Positions 47,656 to 56,500 of a DNA stretch of 64,000 nt are shown piece by piece. The DNA is from CAVTQZ01 sp963737015 (lineage in GTDB: Bacteria > Actinomycetota > Acidimicrobiia > Acidimicrobiales > UBA8190): NCBI GenBank assembly GCA_963737015.1, contig CAVTQZ010000001.1, positions 806,001 to 870,000 on the forward strand, written 5' to 3'. Numbering within the stretch: the stretch's first letter is position 1; every line of letters starts with the position of its first letter. The notes under the pieces are model-generated. The model saw only the letters and a list, made by a program, of their open reading frames with translations. It searched no databases and was not told the DNA's origin. A program made the translations under genes and the position numbers.

Positions 47656-47682
47656 CCCCCCGGCCCAACCGGGTCCGGGGGG
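47656..47682 (+). terminator. GC-rich hairpin after the lipoprotein gene
   Basis: CCCCCCGGCCC (47656-47666) pairs with GGG-T-CCGGGGGG (47671-47682) over an AACC loop with one bulged T. There is no T-run. It rules out the GTG at 47682 as start of the next gene. Confidence 0.65.
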
Positions 47683-47798
47683 TGGGCCCCAATAGGATTG
47701 AGCTTGTGCATGGCGGCCTTCTGAGGCGCCGCTCCCACGCGCCCAGACGTTTAACCGCTGCTTTGCGCGCCCCCGGGCACTTCCGGTGGAGAGCGACC

Positions 47799-49250
47799 TT
47801 GTCGAGCAGTGCCGGAGAAGTCTCACGGGTGGTCCGTTCCTGGACGCCCGAAGAGCGTGACGCCGTGCTCTACGCAACCTCCGCGCTCTTCGCCATCATC
47901 ACTGCGGAAGCCTCGTCGATCGCGCTCTACAGGCAGTGGGGGGCGCTCGCCACCGGCCCCTACGCGTTCGCGGCGATCGCGTCGGCCCTAGCGGCGCGCT
48001 CACACCGTCTTCGAAATACCGCTGCGAGCCGAGGGGCCCCGCGTCGGGACGACGCGACAGCACGTTCGGGCGGCCACTCGTGGCACTGGACCGGTACGCG
48101 TACGACGATCTTCCTCGTGGTGCTCGTGGGCGCCACCTTGCTGCCGCTCTCACTCGAGGTGCTCTGGCGCACGACCACGAACGGCACAGCCCACGTCCAG
48201 CCGGAAGTGGCGGTGGTCGAACAGGCAGGGGAGCGGGTCGCCCATCGCCAAGATCCCTACCCGAACGTCGACGGACGACACTCGCACGTTCACGCTCCTC
48301 CAGGGCAGCCGGCCTACGACGAGTACAACCCCTATCTGCCGCTCATGTCCCTCTTCGGTCTGGCGCGAAGCACGCACGAGCCCCCGCGGCTCACCGACGC
48401 GCGTGTCGCGTTCTCACTCATAACGATGATCGTCGTCGTGGCGGCACTGGCGCTGTGCCGCGGACCGACGGGGCCGCGGGTCCTCGCCCTGCAGAGCATG
48501 ACCGTGTTGCCCACGGCGGCGCTCCCACTCGCAACCGGGGGTGACGACCTACCGGTCGCCGCGTTCATGCTCCTCGCGCTCGTTCTCGTGCAACGGCGAA
48601 GACCGCTCGGCGCTGGCGTCGCGCTGGGAATCGCCGCCTCCATGAAGATCACAGCGTGGCCATTGGCGGCCATCGCCTTCCTGGCGGCGCGCGACAAAGA
48701 CGGGAGGACCGGTAAGCGTCCCTCGCTCTGGCTCGTTGGCGGCATGGCCGCGGTCATGTTGCCGGCGATACTCCCGACGATGGCGGAGAACGTCTCTGCG
48801 TTCTTCGACAACGTCGTACGGTTCCCCCTCGGGCTCGCCGGGATCAGCTCGCCCGCTCAGAGCCCTCTGCTCGGCCATCTTGTCGTGTCACTGTTCCCGG
48901 GCATCCACCGGTTGTTCACGATCCTCGTGGCGTCGGTCGGAGGGCTCCTCTTGCTTTATGTACTCGTCCGTCGCACCCCGCAGTCTCCCGGCGCGGTCTC
49001 GCGATTGATCGGATGGGTGATGGCCCTTGCGATACTCCTCGCGCCCGCTACGCGTCTCGGGTATCTGCTCTATCCGATCAACTTCTTCGCGTGGGCATGG
49101 TTGCTCAACTCCGAGGACTCCCACGACCGGCGGATCCAGTCACAATCCGTGCCCTCAGAGGGGACGGGGGCGATAGACCTCGATCGCTCCGGTACCGGTG
49201 CGCAGACAGAACAAGCCCCGCGACCCCGGGAGCCGGCCGGTCTGGCCTAG
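47799..49250 (+). CDS. Polytopic membrane protein, GT-C glycosyltransferase-like (DUF2029/GT87)
   Basis: 483 aa from TTG 47799, chosen because GGTGGAGA lies 6-8 nt upstream and the longer frame begins inside a terminator. About ten membrane helices. An N-proximal outside loop holds HRQDPYPNVDGR and YDEYNPYLPLMSLFG, resembling the acidic-loop region of GT-C mannosyltransferases that use polyprenyl sugar donors. Hydrophobic runs continue to residue 440, followed by a polar tail. A mannosyl- or arabinosyl-transferase role in envelope glycan synthesis is possible, but the fold assignment rests on topology only. Confidence 0.55.
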   Translation: MSSSAGEVSRVVRSWTPEERDAVLYATSALFAIITAEASSIALYRQWGALATGPYAFAAIASALAARSHRLRNTAASRGAPRRDDATARSGGHSWHWTGTRTTIFLVVLVGATLLPLSLEVLWRTTTNGTAHVQPEVAVVEQAGERVAHRQDPYPNVDGRHSHVHAPPGQPAYDEYNPYLPLMSLFGLARSTHEPPRLTDARVAFSLITMIVVVAALALCRGPTGPRVLALQSMTVLPTAALPLATGGDDLPVAAFMLLALVLVQRRRPLGAGVALGIAASMKITAWPLAAIAFLAARDKDGRTGKRPSLWLVGGMAAVMLPAILPTMAENVSAFFDNVVRFPLGLAGISSPAQSPLLGHLVVSLFPGIHRLFTILVASVGGLLLLYVLVRRTPQSPGAVSRLIGWVMALAILLAPATRLGYLLYPINFFAWAWLLNSEDSHDRRIQSQSVPSEGTGAIDLDRSGTGAQTEQAPRPREPAGLA

Positions 49251-49255
49251 ACCGC

Positions 49256-49925
49256 TCAGTCGTCGTAGGAGTTCTCGTAGAGGCGCAGCGTGAAAGGCGT
49301 CCTGCCGCGAGCTCGAGCTCGAGCTCGTGAAGGTCTCCGGCATGACGGTGACCCCGATCTCCCATTCGTATCCGTTGCTACCGGGATGTTGTCCGACTAT
49401 CCGGTACTGGCTCGTCCCGGCGACCTCTCCCTGACTGAGGAGGTGCCAAAGATCGGATCGCAGCTGCGCGCGGAAAAATGCGATCACGTCTGCTTGGGAA
49501 GCGGCAACGTCGAAGCTGATCGAGTGGTCGTACAGCCCTACACCGTTGTCGAGGACGGAGCCCGGCGAAAATCTGGATCCCGCCGGCAGGGCGACGGCCG
49601 CGAGGATGTCGGAAGGAGGAAGGCCCTCAGATGCGATAGGGGACAACGCCGTCGTCGCGGACTCCGCGCGAAGTGGGGATCCCTTCGCTGTCACTGCGGC
49701 TGCGGACTTCGACGGCCTCGGGCTCGGCCCACCTGTCAGACCCGCGGCAACCGCTCCGCCAATCAGGAGCACGAGCGCTATGCCGACCACGACCAGTGCC
49801 GGACGCGTGCTCGGGCCTGGAGGACGCGCTGCGGGCAGCGTCGTTTCCGGATCGGAGGGACCGTGTCCGTTTCCCGACGTGGGCGGAATCGTCGAGACGG
49901 CCGAGGACCTTTCGGATCGCTCCAC
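49256..49925 (-). pseudogene. Membrane-anchored protein of unknown function with apparent +1 frameshift near its 3' end
   Basis: A cytoplasmic Pro/Thr-rich start, one membrane helix (LVVVGIALVLLIGGAVAAGL) and an outside domain (FSPGSVLDNGVGLYDHSISF, ADVIAFFRAQLRSDLWHLLS, SNGYEWEIGVTVMPETFT). The open frame then runs 100 bp antisense into the neighbouring gene to 49155. If one base is removed near 49301-49310, next to three AGCTCG repeats, the protein ends RTPFTLRLYENSYDD at 49256, a natural fold-like end that stops 5 bp from the convergent gene; the span is 3n+1. I think the shift is an error or recent mutation. Function not recognised. Confidence 0.6.
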
Positions 49926-50045
49926 GAGGAGAGTGTAAATAGTCTCTCTGCGATTGTGCTCGTCGGTGTCGCCACTGAGCGCGGTCGACGACGGTTTAGC
50001 AGCGGTGTTTTGACGCGAAGCGTGAGTATCTCTCTACAACTCGCG

Positions 50046-50074
50046 TTGACCGGCCGCGATGGCGGACTTACAGT
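50046..50074 (+). promoter_or_regulatory. Promoter of the orphan RNA
   Basis: TTGACC (50046-50051), a 17-bp spacer and TACAGT (50069-50074) on the plus strand, with no plus-strand gene downstream. A second, weaker candidate starts with TTGACG near 50010. Confidence 0.5.
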
Positions 50075-50080
50075 GGTCTT

Positions 50081-50262
50081 GCGACAGTGTTTCGTGCCGA
50101 CTGAACCGAATCGCGCGAAGCACAAGAGCACGGGGGGAAACAGGGGTAGGCCACGGGGGGCGACACAGATCAGCACGGGCGAGGTTTGGCTCACTGAAAT
50201 GGTGAGCTCCGTGCGGGGATAGGGGCGACGGGCCCGGGGGCCCGTCGCCCCTGTTCTTTCCT
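50081..50262 (+). ncRNA. Candidate structured non-coding RNA (orphan)
   Basis: The 382-bp gap between two minus-strand genes (49926-50307) contains no protein gene but has a plus-strand promoter and a strong terminator about 180 nt apart. The predicted RNA contains a two-tier hairpin: GCACGG (50173-50178) with CCGTGC (50209-50214), and inside it GCTCAC (50189-50194) with GTGAGC (50202-50207), separated by a one-sided 10-nt internal loop. Its 5' part has two G6 runs (50131-50160) and a GTGC/GCAC helix. It matches none of tmRNA, RNase P, SRP or 6S RNA that I can recognise. The only frame inside is seven codons (MVSSVRG). The segment 49926-50045 shows nothing else. Confidence 0.45.
50221..50252 (+). 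terminator. Terminator of the orphan RNA
   Basis: Perfect 15-bp stem AGGGGCGACGGGCCC (50221-50235) with its complement (50238-50252), followed on the plus strand by GTTCTTTCCTT. The T-rich side is on the plus strand, so it primarily serves a plus-strand transcript, though the stem could also stop readthrough of thiD. Confidence 0.75.
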
Positions 50263-50307
50263 TCGTCGCCTTTCTTCGAAGCGACGCCGCTTGCGCTTCG
50301 GCGCGTG

Positions 50308-51195
50308 TCACTGCTCTGCAGCGCGTCCTTCGTCGTCCCAACCGAAATGATCCAGGGGGCCGTGACCTTTCCCGAGCGTCCAGTTCGCTCCACCGCGTAA
50401 CGCACATGTGACGAAGCTCTTCGCGTCCTCCACTGCACGCGCCAGCGGTCGGCCACGCGCGAGGAAGGCCGCGGCCGCAGCCGAGAGGGTGCAGCCGGTG
50501 CCGTGGTCGTTCGCCGAATCGACTCGGAGCCCGTCGAAGATCGTCGTCGTCGTGGCCGAACCTTCCTCACGGGTGATCAACACATCGGGTGAGCGGCTCG
50601 AGCGGATGTGTCCTCCTTTGACCAGTACCGCGCGCGCTCCGACTGCAACAAGGCGTTCGGCGATTGCCGCCATTTCATCGACCCCTCGCTGTTCTTCGGG
50701 GTCGAGGCCGGCGAGGATGGCCGCTTCGCGCACGTTCGGGGTGACGAGCAGAGCGTTGGGGAGAAGAAGCTCCAGGTAGCTGCGCAGGCCGGCTTCGTCG
50801 AGGAGGCGCCTTCCCGTGGAGGAAACGAGGACGGGATCGACGACGAGATTCGGTAGCTGCGCCTCCGCGGCACGTCGGGCCACCACGGCCACGTTCTCGG
50901 CACTCGCGAGCATGCCCGTCTTCACCGCTGAGATCGGCATGTCTTCCAAAAGCGCCTGTATCTGGAGGTCCACCATCTCCGGGTCGACCGTCCTCACGCC
51001 CAGGACCTCCGCGGTGTTCTGCGCGGTCACCGCGGTCACGACCGACGTACCGAAGACCCCCAGTGCCCCAAAGGTCTTCAAGTCAGCCTGCAGCCCGGCA
51101 CCGCCACCGGAGTCCGAGCCGGCGATCGTCATGGCGACGGGTGGGTTCAGGGCTCTGGCCTTCCCTCCACCGGGCTCGAGGCGACGGCGGCCCAC
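50308..51195 (-). CDS. thiD: Hydroxymethylpyrimidine/phosphomethylpyrimidine kinase
   Basis: Phosphorylates HMP and HMP-P in thiamine synthesis. 295 aa. MTIAGSDSGGGAGLQADLKTF opens the ribokinase fold (residue 22 on) and NDHGTGCTLSAAAAA near residue 235 holds the catalytic Asp/anion hole. GTG 51195 gives 48 nt overlap with thiG; a slightly later start is possible. It is the last gene of the operon thiO-thiS-thiG-thiD. Confidence 0.92.
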   Translation of the reverse strand: MGRRRLEPGGGKARALNPPVAMTIAGSDSGGGAGLQADLKTFGALGVFGTSVVTAVTAQNTAEVLGVRTVDPEMVDLQIQALLEDMPISAVKTGMLASAENVAVVARRAAEAQLPNLVVDPVLVSSTGRRLLDEAGLRSYLELLLPNALLVTPNVREAAILAGLDPEEQRGVDEMAAIAERLVAVGARAVLVKGGHIRSSRSPDVLITREEGSATTTTIFDGLRVDSANDHGTGCTLSAAAAAFLARGRPLARAVEDAKSFVTCALRGGANWTLGKGHGPLDHFGWDDEGRAAEQ

Positions 51196-51944
51196 CGCCT
51201 AGGTATGCGCCCGGAAAGGCGCGCCTGGCGCCCGGCCTCCACCGCCAGGCGCACGGCGTGCGCCATGCGCGGCGCGTCCCTGGCACGGGTGATCGCGGAC
51301 GCCACGAGAACACCGTCACAGCCCAGCTCCATGGCCTGAGCCGCCTCCGACGCCGTCCCGATGCCCGCGTCGACGATCACGGGGACGGTGGCCTGCTCGG
51401 CGATGAGCGCAATGTTGTTGGGATTGCGGATCCCGAGCCCGCTACCGATGGGCGCGCCGAGTGGCATGACCGCTGCGCACCCGGCCTCCTCCAGACGACG
51501 GGCGAGGACGGGGTCGTCGTTGGTATAGGGCAGTACCACGAAACCCTCGTCGCAGAGCTGGCGCGCCGCGTCGAGCAGCTCGACCGCGTCGGGCAGCAGC
51601 GTTTTCTCGTCGCCGATGACCTCGAGCTTTATCCAATTCGTGTCGAACGCCTCTCGAGCGAGCTTCGCAGTGAAAACCGCTTCCTGCGCGGTGAAGCAAC
51701 CGGCCGTGTTCGGCAGGACGTCGACACCGCGCCGGCGGATCGTTTCGAGAATGCCCCCTGGCGCATCCGGGTCGAAACGCCTGACCGCCACGGTGGCCAT
51801 CGAGGCGCCGGACGCAACGAGGACGACGTCCAGGATCTCGGTGTTCTGCACGCCACCGGTCCCGAGAATCAGCCGGGAACCGACCTTGTGCCCAGCAATG
51901 ACGAGACCCTCGTCGTGGCGCTGTTCCATCCGCGCCCTATCCAC
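51147..51944 (-). CDS. thiG: Thiazole synthase
   Basis: Forms the thiazole ring from deoxyxylulose phosphate, dehydroglycine and ThiS thiocarboxylate. 265 aa. SRLILGTGGVQNTEIL, the Schiff-base lysine in WIKLEVIGDEKTLLPD, MPLGAPIGSGLGIRNP and VIVDAGIGTASEAAQAMELG are typical. GTG 51944 overlaps the thiS stop; ATG 51929 is an alternative start. Confidence 0.94.
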   Translation of the reverse strand: MDRARMEQRHDEGLVIAGHKVGSRLILGTGGVQNTEILDVVLVASGASMATVAVRRFDPDAPGGILETIRRRGVDVLPNTAGCFTAQEAVFTAKLAREAFDTNWIKLEVIGDEKTLLPDAVELLDAARQLCDEGFVVLPYTNDDPVLARRLEEAGCAAVMPLGAPIGSGLGIRNPNNIALIAEQATVPVIVDAGIGTASEAAQAMELGCDGVLVASAITRARDAPRMAHAVRLAVEAGRQARLSGRIPRRWAAVASSPVEGRPEP

Positions 51945-52206
51945 CGGCCGTCGCGGTGACGATCTCGATCCTGTCGCCCGCGGCGAGCGCGGTTCGGGCC
52001 CACTGGCTTCGGGGCACCACCTCGCTGTTGCGCGCGACGGCGATCCCCTTCGCGGTCTCGCACAGGCTCTTCACGAGCGAATCGATCGTCGTGTCAGGTG
52101 CGAGATCCGTGGTGGTCCCGTTCAGCACGACGGGCAAAGTCGGTTCTGTCCGTCCGAGGGGAGCCGGATCTGCGGCTATCCAGCGCTCGCTCGGGCCGGT
52201 GCTCAC
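51937..52206 (-). CDS. thiS: Sulfur carrier protein ThiS
   Basis: Ubiquitin-like sulfur donor to ThiG. The conserved part is about 64 residues (VVLNGTTTDLAPDTTIDSLV to the end) and finishes in the required Gly-Gly. GTG 52206 overlaps the thiO stop, adding about 25 residues with no counterpart in other ThiS proteins; the real start may be further in. No thiF is nearby. Confidence 0.88.
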   Translation of the reverse strand: MSTGPSERWIAADPAPLGRTEPTLPVVLNGTTTDLAPDTTIDSLVKSLCETAKGIAVARNSEVVPRSQWARTALAAGDRIEIVTATAGG

Positions 52207-53417
52207 CCGCTCCAGCTTTCTACCGGGCTGCCGGCGCCGTTGCGCGCGGTCTCGAACCGCGACGGCGAGAACGGCTTCATCTCCGCCGGCGGCTCGGCCC
52301 CTGTCAGGATGGCCGCGACGGTCTCGGCGGTCAGAGGCGTGAGCAGGATGCCGTTTCGGTAGTGCCCCGTCGCCACCACGAGGCCATCGGCACATTGCTG
52401 GGGAGGCTCTCCGACGATAGGCGCGTTGTCGGGCGATCCCGGCCTGAGGCGCGCCATGCTCTCGTAGAGATCGAGCTCGGCGATCGCCGGCACTACGCAG
52501 TGCGCGTCTCGAAGAAGCTCGTAGACGGCGCCGGCGGTCACCGAGGTGTCGAAGCCCCTCTCCTCGATGGTGGAACCGATCACGAGCGTGCCGTCGGCGC
52601 GGGGGACGAGATAGACGGCGGCCCCGTTCACGATGCCCCTCACCGGTCTGCGCGGGAGGGTGGCGAACGAGGGCTTCGTGGACTGTGGCATCCGGAGCCG
52701 GATGATCTGGCCTTTCACGGGCCGCACGGGAGGTCGTACCTCTCGTGCCAGTCCCTCCAGGTGTGCGGACCATGCGCCCGACGCGAGCACGACCGAGCGG
52801 GATCCGAGAAATGTCCCGTCCTCGAGGCGCACACCTTCGACCTGACCGCCTGCCGTCTCGATCGACTGGACAGCGCTCTCGTAGAAGGTGCAACCCGCCG
52901 TCCGGGCGGCCTCGAGGAGGGCGCGGACGAGAAGGCGATTGTCCACTTGATGGTCACCGCGAGCGAACATTCCGGCACGTACCGAAGGAGCGAGCAGCGG
53001 CTCGAGCTCGCGGACGCGTCGAGCCGTGAGCCACTCGACGTCCAAACCGATCTCCTTCTCGAACTCGAAGAGCTGCTCCGCCCATGCCCGGTCACCGTCG
53101 TCGAAGGCCGCGAGCAGCGTTCCGCTCCGGACGTAACCCACGGGCCTGCCGGTGCACGCCTCGAGATCTGCTGCGAACGCCGGCCAACGTTCGGCGGCGG
53201 CGAGGTTCAACGATACGAGGGCTTCTTCGCCGTAGTGGACCTCGCCGACCGGAGCCAGCATGCCCGCAGCCGCCCAAGAGGCGCCTTGTCCGGGCGAAGG
53301 GTCGACGAGGGCCACGTCGATTCCGGAGGTGGCGGCCTTCCAAGCTGTCGAGAGCCCGATGCTCCCACCTCCGACGACGATCGTCCCGTGCCGGGATTGC
53401 ACTTCGTCGCGCCGCAC
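52203..53417 (-). CDS. thiO: Glycine oxidase ThiO
   Basis: FAD enzyme that oxidises glycine to dehydroglycine for ThiG. 404 aa. The dinucleotide motif is IVVGGGSIGLSTAWK near the N-terminus; ASWAAAGMLAP and the C-terminal VATGHYRNGILLTP are family features. GTG 53417 lies 7 nt after a -10 box (TAGGAT), so thiO is probably leaderless. It heads the thi operon and diverges from gltB. Confidence 0.92.
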   Translation of the reverse strand: MRRDEVQSRHGTIVVGGGSIGLSTAWKAATSGIDVALVDPSPGQGASWAAAGMLAPVGEVHYGEEALVSLNLAAAERWPAFAADLEACTGRPVGYVRSGTLLAAFDDGDRAWAEQLFEFEKEIGLDVEWLTARRVRELEPLLAPSVRAGMFARGDHQVDNRLLVRALLEAARTAGCTFYESAVQSIETAGGQVEGVRLEDGTFLGSRSVVLASGAWSAHLEGLAREVRPPVRPVKGQIIRLRMPQSTKPSFATLPRRPVRGIVNGAAVYLVPRADGTLVIGSTIEERGFDTSVTAGAVYELLRDAHCVVPAIAELDLYESMARLRPGSPDNAPIVGEPPQQCADGLVVATGHYRNGILLTPLTAETVAAILTGAEPPAEMKPFSPSRFETARNGAGSPVESWSG

Positions 53418-53424
53418 TACCTGT

Positions 53425-53430
53425 ATCCTA
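53425..53430 (-). promoter_or_regulatory. -10 box of the thi operon (leaderless)
   Basis: On the minus strand TAGGAT is followed by 7 nt and the thiO GTG. This leaves no leader in which a TPP riboswitch could sit, and none is seen in the 114-bp divergent gap. Confidence 0.5.
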
Positions 53431-53531
53431 TGGACGAGGCATCCGAGCAGTGCCGAGGGGGTGCTAGGGCCAACGTCGTCCCGGGCAGCAGCGTGCCTCT
53501 CCAAACGTGGCCAACCACGAAGGCGACCCGA

Positions 53532-56500
53532 GTGACGACGACACAGCCAATCTCCAAACGGGGTCTGTACGACCCCGCGTTCGAGCACGACGCGTGCGGC
53601 ATCGCACTGCTGGCCGACCTGCACGGCCGTAAGAGCCATGTCCTCGTGGGTCAAGCTCTCGAGGCACTCGAGCACCTCGCGCACCGCGGCGCGACCGGCG
53701 CCGAGGTCGCCACGGGAGACGGCGCGGGGATCCTCATGCAGGTTCCACATGCGTTTCTGACTCAGAACGCGGGGGTGGAGCTTCCCGGGCCCGGACGATA
53801 CGCGCCCGGTCTCGTCTTCCTGCCCACGGACCCCGACGACGCGGGGAAGGCCCGCCGGCGCGTCGAGGAGCTGGCCGCCGAGGAGCGCCTGTCGGTGCTC
53901 GGATGGCGCGAGGTTCCCGTAGAAGCGTCGGGGCTCGGGGCGTCGGCTCTAGCCAGCATGCCCGCCTTCGCAGAGATCTTCGTCGCGCCGAGCGGCTCCG
54001 AGGATCTCTCACCGCTCGAGATCGACCGACTGACTTTTTGCCTGCGCAAACGGATCGAACGCGAGGTCGACGGCGTCTACGTTTCGTCGCTCTCGGCTCG
54101 CACACTCGTCTACAAGGGAATGCTGACCGGGCACCAGCTACGGGAGTTCTTCCCCGACCTGAGCGACCCGACGATGGAGAGCGGGATCGCACTTGTCCAC
54201 TCGCGGTTCTCCACGAACACGTTCCCCTCGTGGCCCCTGGCACATCCCTACCGCTTTCTTGCACACAACGGCGAGATAAACACCTTGCGGGGAAACCGCA
54301 ACTGGATGAGAGCGCGCGAGGCGCTCCTCGGGAGCGAGCTCGTTCCCGGGGACCTCGAAAGGCTGTTCCCGATCTGCGAGCCGACCGCCAGCGACTCGGC
54401 GTGCTTCGACGAGGTCCTCGAGTTGCTCCACATGGGAGGCAGATCCCTTGCGCACGCTGTTCTAATGATGATCCCGGAGGCCTGGGAGAACCACGCTTCG
54501 ATGGACCCGTCCCGGCGGGCGTTCTACCGCTACCACGCCTCGCTCATGGAGCCCTGGGATGGGCCCGCCGCGGTGGTGTTCACGGACGGGACGGTTGCGG
54601 GAGGTGTCCTTGACCGCAACGGCCTTCGTCCCGCGCGCTACTGGGTGACCGACGACGACCTGGTGGTGCTCGCATCGGAGGTCGGCGTGCTCGACATCGA
54701 CCCGAGGAAGGTTGTCAAAAAGGGTCGTCTCGCCCCGGGGCGCATGTTCCTCGTCGACACGTCGCAGGGCAGGATCGTCGACGACGACGAGATCAAGGAG
54801 CGCCTCGCCTCCGAGCACCCCTACGCGAGCTGGCTCGAGAACCAAGTCGAGCTCGCTGATCTTCCGCCGAGGATGATGCTCACACCTCAGCACGCCTCGG
54901 TCGTCACGCACCTGCGCCTCTTCGGCTACACGAACGAGGAGCTGCGAGTGATCCTCGCACCCATGGCGAAGAGCGGCGCCGAGCCAATCGGATCGATGGG
55001 CAACGACGCGGCCATTGCCGTCCTCTCCGACAAGCCGCGCCTTGTCTACGACTACTTCACCCAGCTGTTCGCTCAGGTCACGAACCCACCACTCGACGCC
55101 ATCAGAGAGGAGCTCGTCACATCGAACCGGTCGAAGCTCGGACCCGAGGGAAACGTGCTCGAGCCAAGGGCAGAGTCGTGCAGGCAGATCATCCTTCCCT
55201 ATCCGGTCATCGACAGTGACGATCTCGCAAAGCTCCGCTATGTGAACGAGCACGGCGAGACACCTGGATTCGAGGCCTTTGCGATCGACGCGCTTTTCGA
55301 CGCTTCAGGCGGGGGAGAGGGCCTCGCAGCTGCCATCGAGGACGTGAGAAGGCGGGTGAGCATCGCCATATCTCTCGGGGCGAACATCTTGATCCTCTCC
55401 GATCGCAACTCCACAGACAAGATGGCCCCGATCCCGTCCCTTCTCGTCACAGCGGCTGTCCACGAGCACCTGGTTCGCGAGAAGACCCGCACGAGGGTGG
55501 GGCTCGTCGTGGAGAGCGGAGACGCTCGAGAGGTCCACCACATCGCCCTGCTCATCGGTTTCGGCGCTTCGGCCGTGAACCCTTATCTGGCCCTGGAGGC
55601 CGTGAACGACATGATCGCCACGGGGCTCCTGGAGGGTGTGACGCCACGCCAGGCCCGCGCCAACTTCATGAAGGCCTTGTCGAAAGGCGTCATCAAGACG
55701 ATGTCGAAGATGGGGGTCTCGACCGTGGCGTCGTACACGGGAGCCCAGATATTCGAGGCCGTGGGACTCTCCACCGAGGTGGTGGACGAGTACTTCACCG
55801 GGACGACGAGCAGGATCGGTGGCGTGGGGCTCGACGTGCTCGCGCAGGAGGTGATCGCCCGGCACGGGCTCGCGCACCTGCACCGACCGACCGAACGTGC
55901 CCATCGCGAGCTCGAAGTCGGGGGGGATTACCAGTGGAGACGCGAGGGGGAGATCCACCTCTTCAATCCGAAGACCGTCTTCAAGCTTCAGCACGCCACG
56001 AGGGCCAAGCGCTACGACATCTTCAAGGAGTACACACGGCTGGTGGACGACCAGGCGCAGAAGCTCGCGACCCTGCGGGGCTTACTGGAGATGCGCGCAG
56101 ACGTGCTCCCACCCATCCCAATCGAAGAGGTCGAGCCGGTTTCGGAAATCGTGAAGCGCTTCTCCACCGGCGCCATGAGCTACGGGTCCATTTCGGCCGA
56201 GGCTCACGAGACCCTCGCGATCGCGATGAACCGCCTCGGGGGGAGGTCGAACACCGGCGAGGGTGGGGAGGACGCCGAGCGTTTCGTTCCCGACGCAAAC
56301 GGCGACCTGCGTCGCAGCGCCATCAAACAGGTCGCATCAGCTCGCTTCGGTGTGACGAGCGAGTACCTCGTCAACGCCGACGACCTGCAGATAAAGATCG
56401 CGCAGGGCGCCAAGCCCGGCGAGGGGGGGCAGCTCCCGGGTCACAAGGTGTACCCCTGGATCGCCAAGACGCGTTTTTCAACGCCGGGCGTGGGGCTCAT

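Noticed and set aside
47682..47798. N-terminal extension of the GT-C-like membrane protein
   Set aside because: The first codon lies inside a strong terminator hairpin, and a well-placed ribosome-binding site precedes TTG 47799.
50125..50170. 6C RNA on the minus strand (two runs of six C)
   Set aside because: The C runs are not enclosed by complementary stems as the 6C motif requires, and promoter and terminator signals favour the plus strand.
49290..50222. 310-codon plus-strand frame antisense to the membrane-anchored protein
   Set aside because: Composition is Arg/Gly-rich shadow sequence; the minus-strand frame has a clear membrane helix and folded domain.
52098..53531. Open frame joined upstream of gltB
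   Set aside because: It is antisense to thiO and lacks glutamate-synthase similarity; gltB must start near 53532 to place the nucleophile Cys22 correctly.
53418..53531. TPP riboswitch before the thi operon
   Set aside because: No CTGAGA or ACCTGATC-like conserved segments, and the thiO start lies directly after a -10 box.
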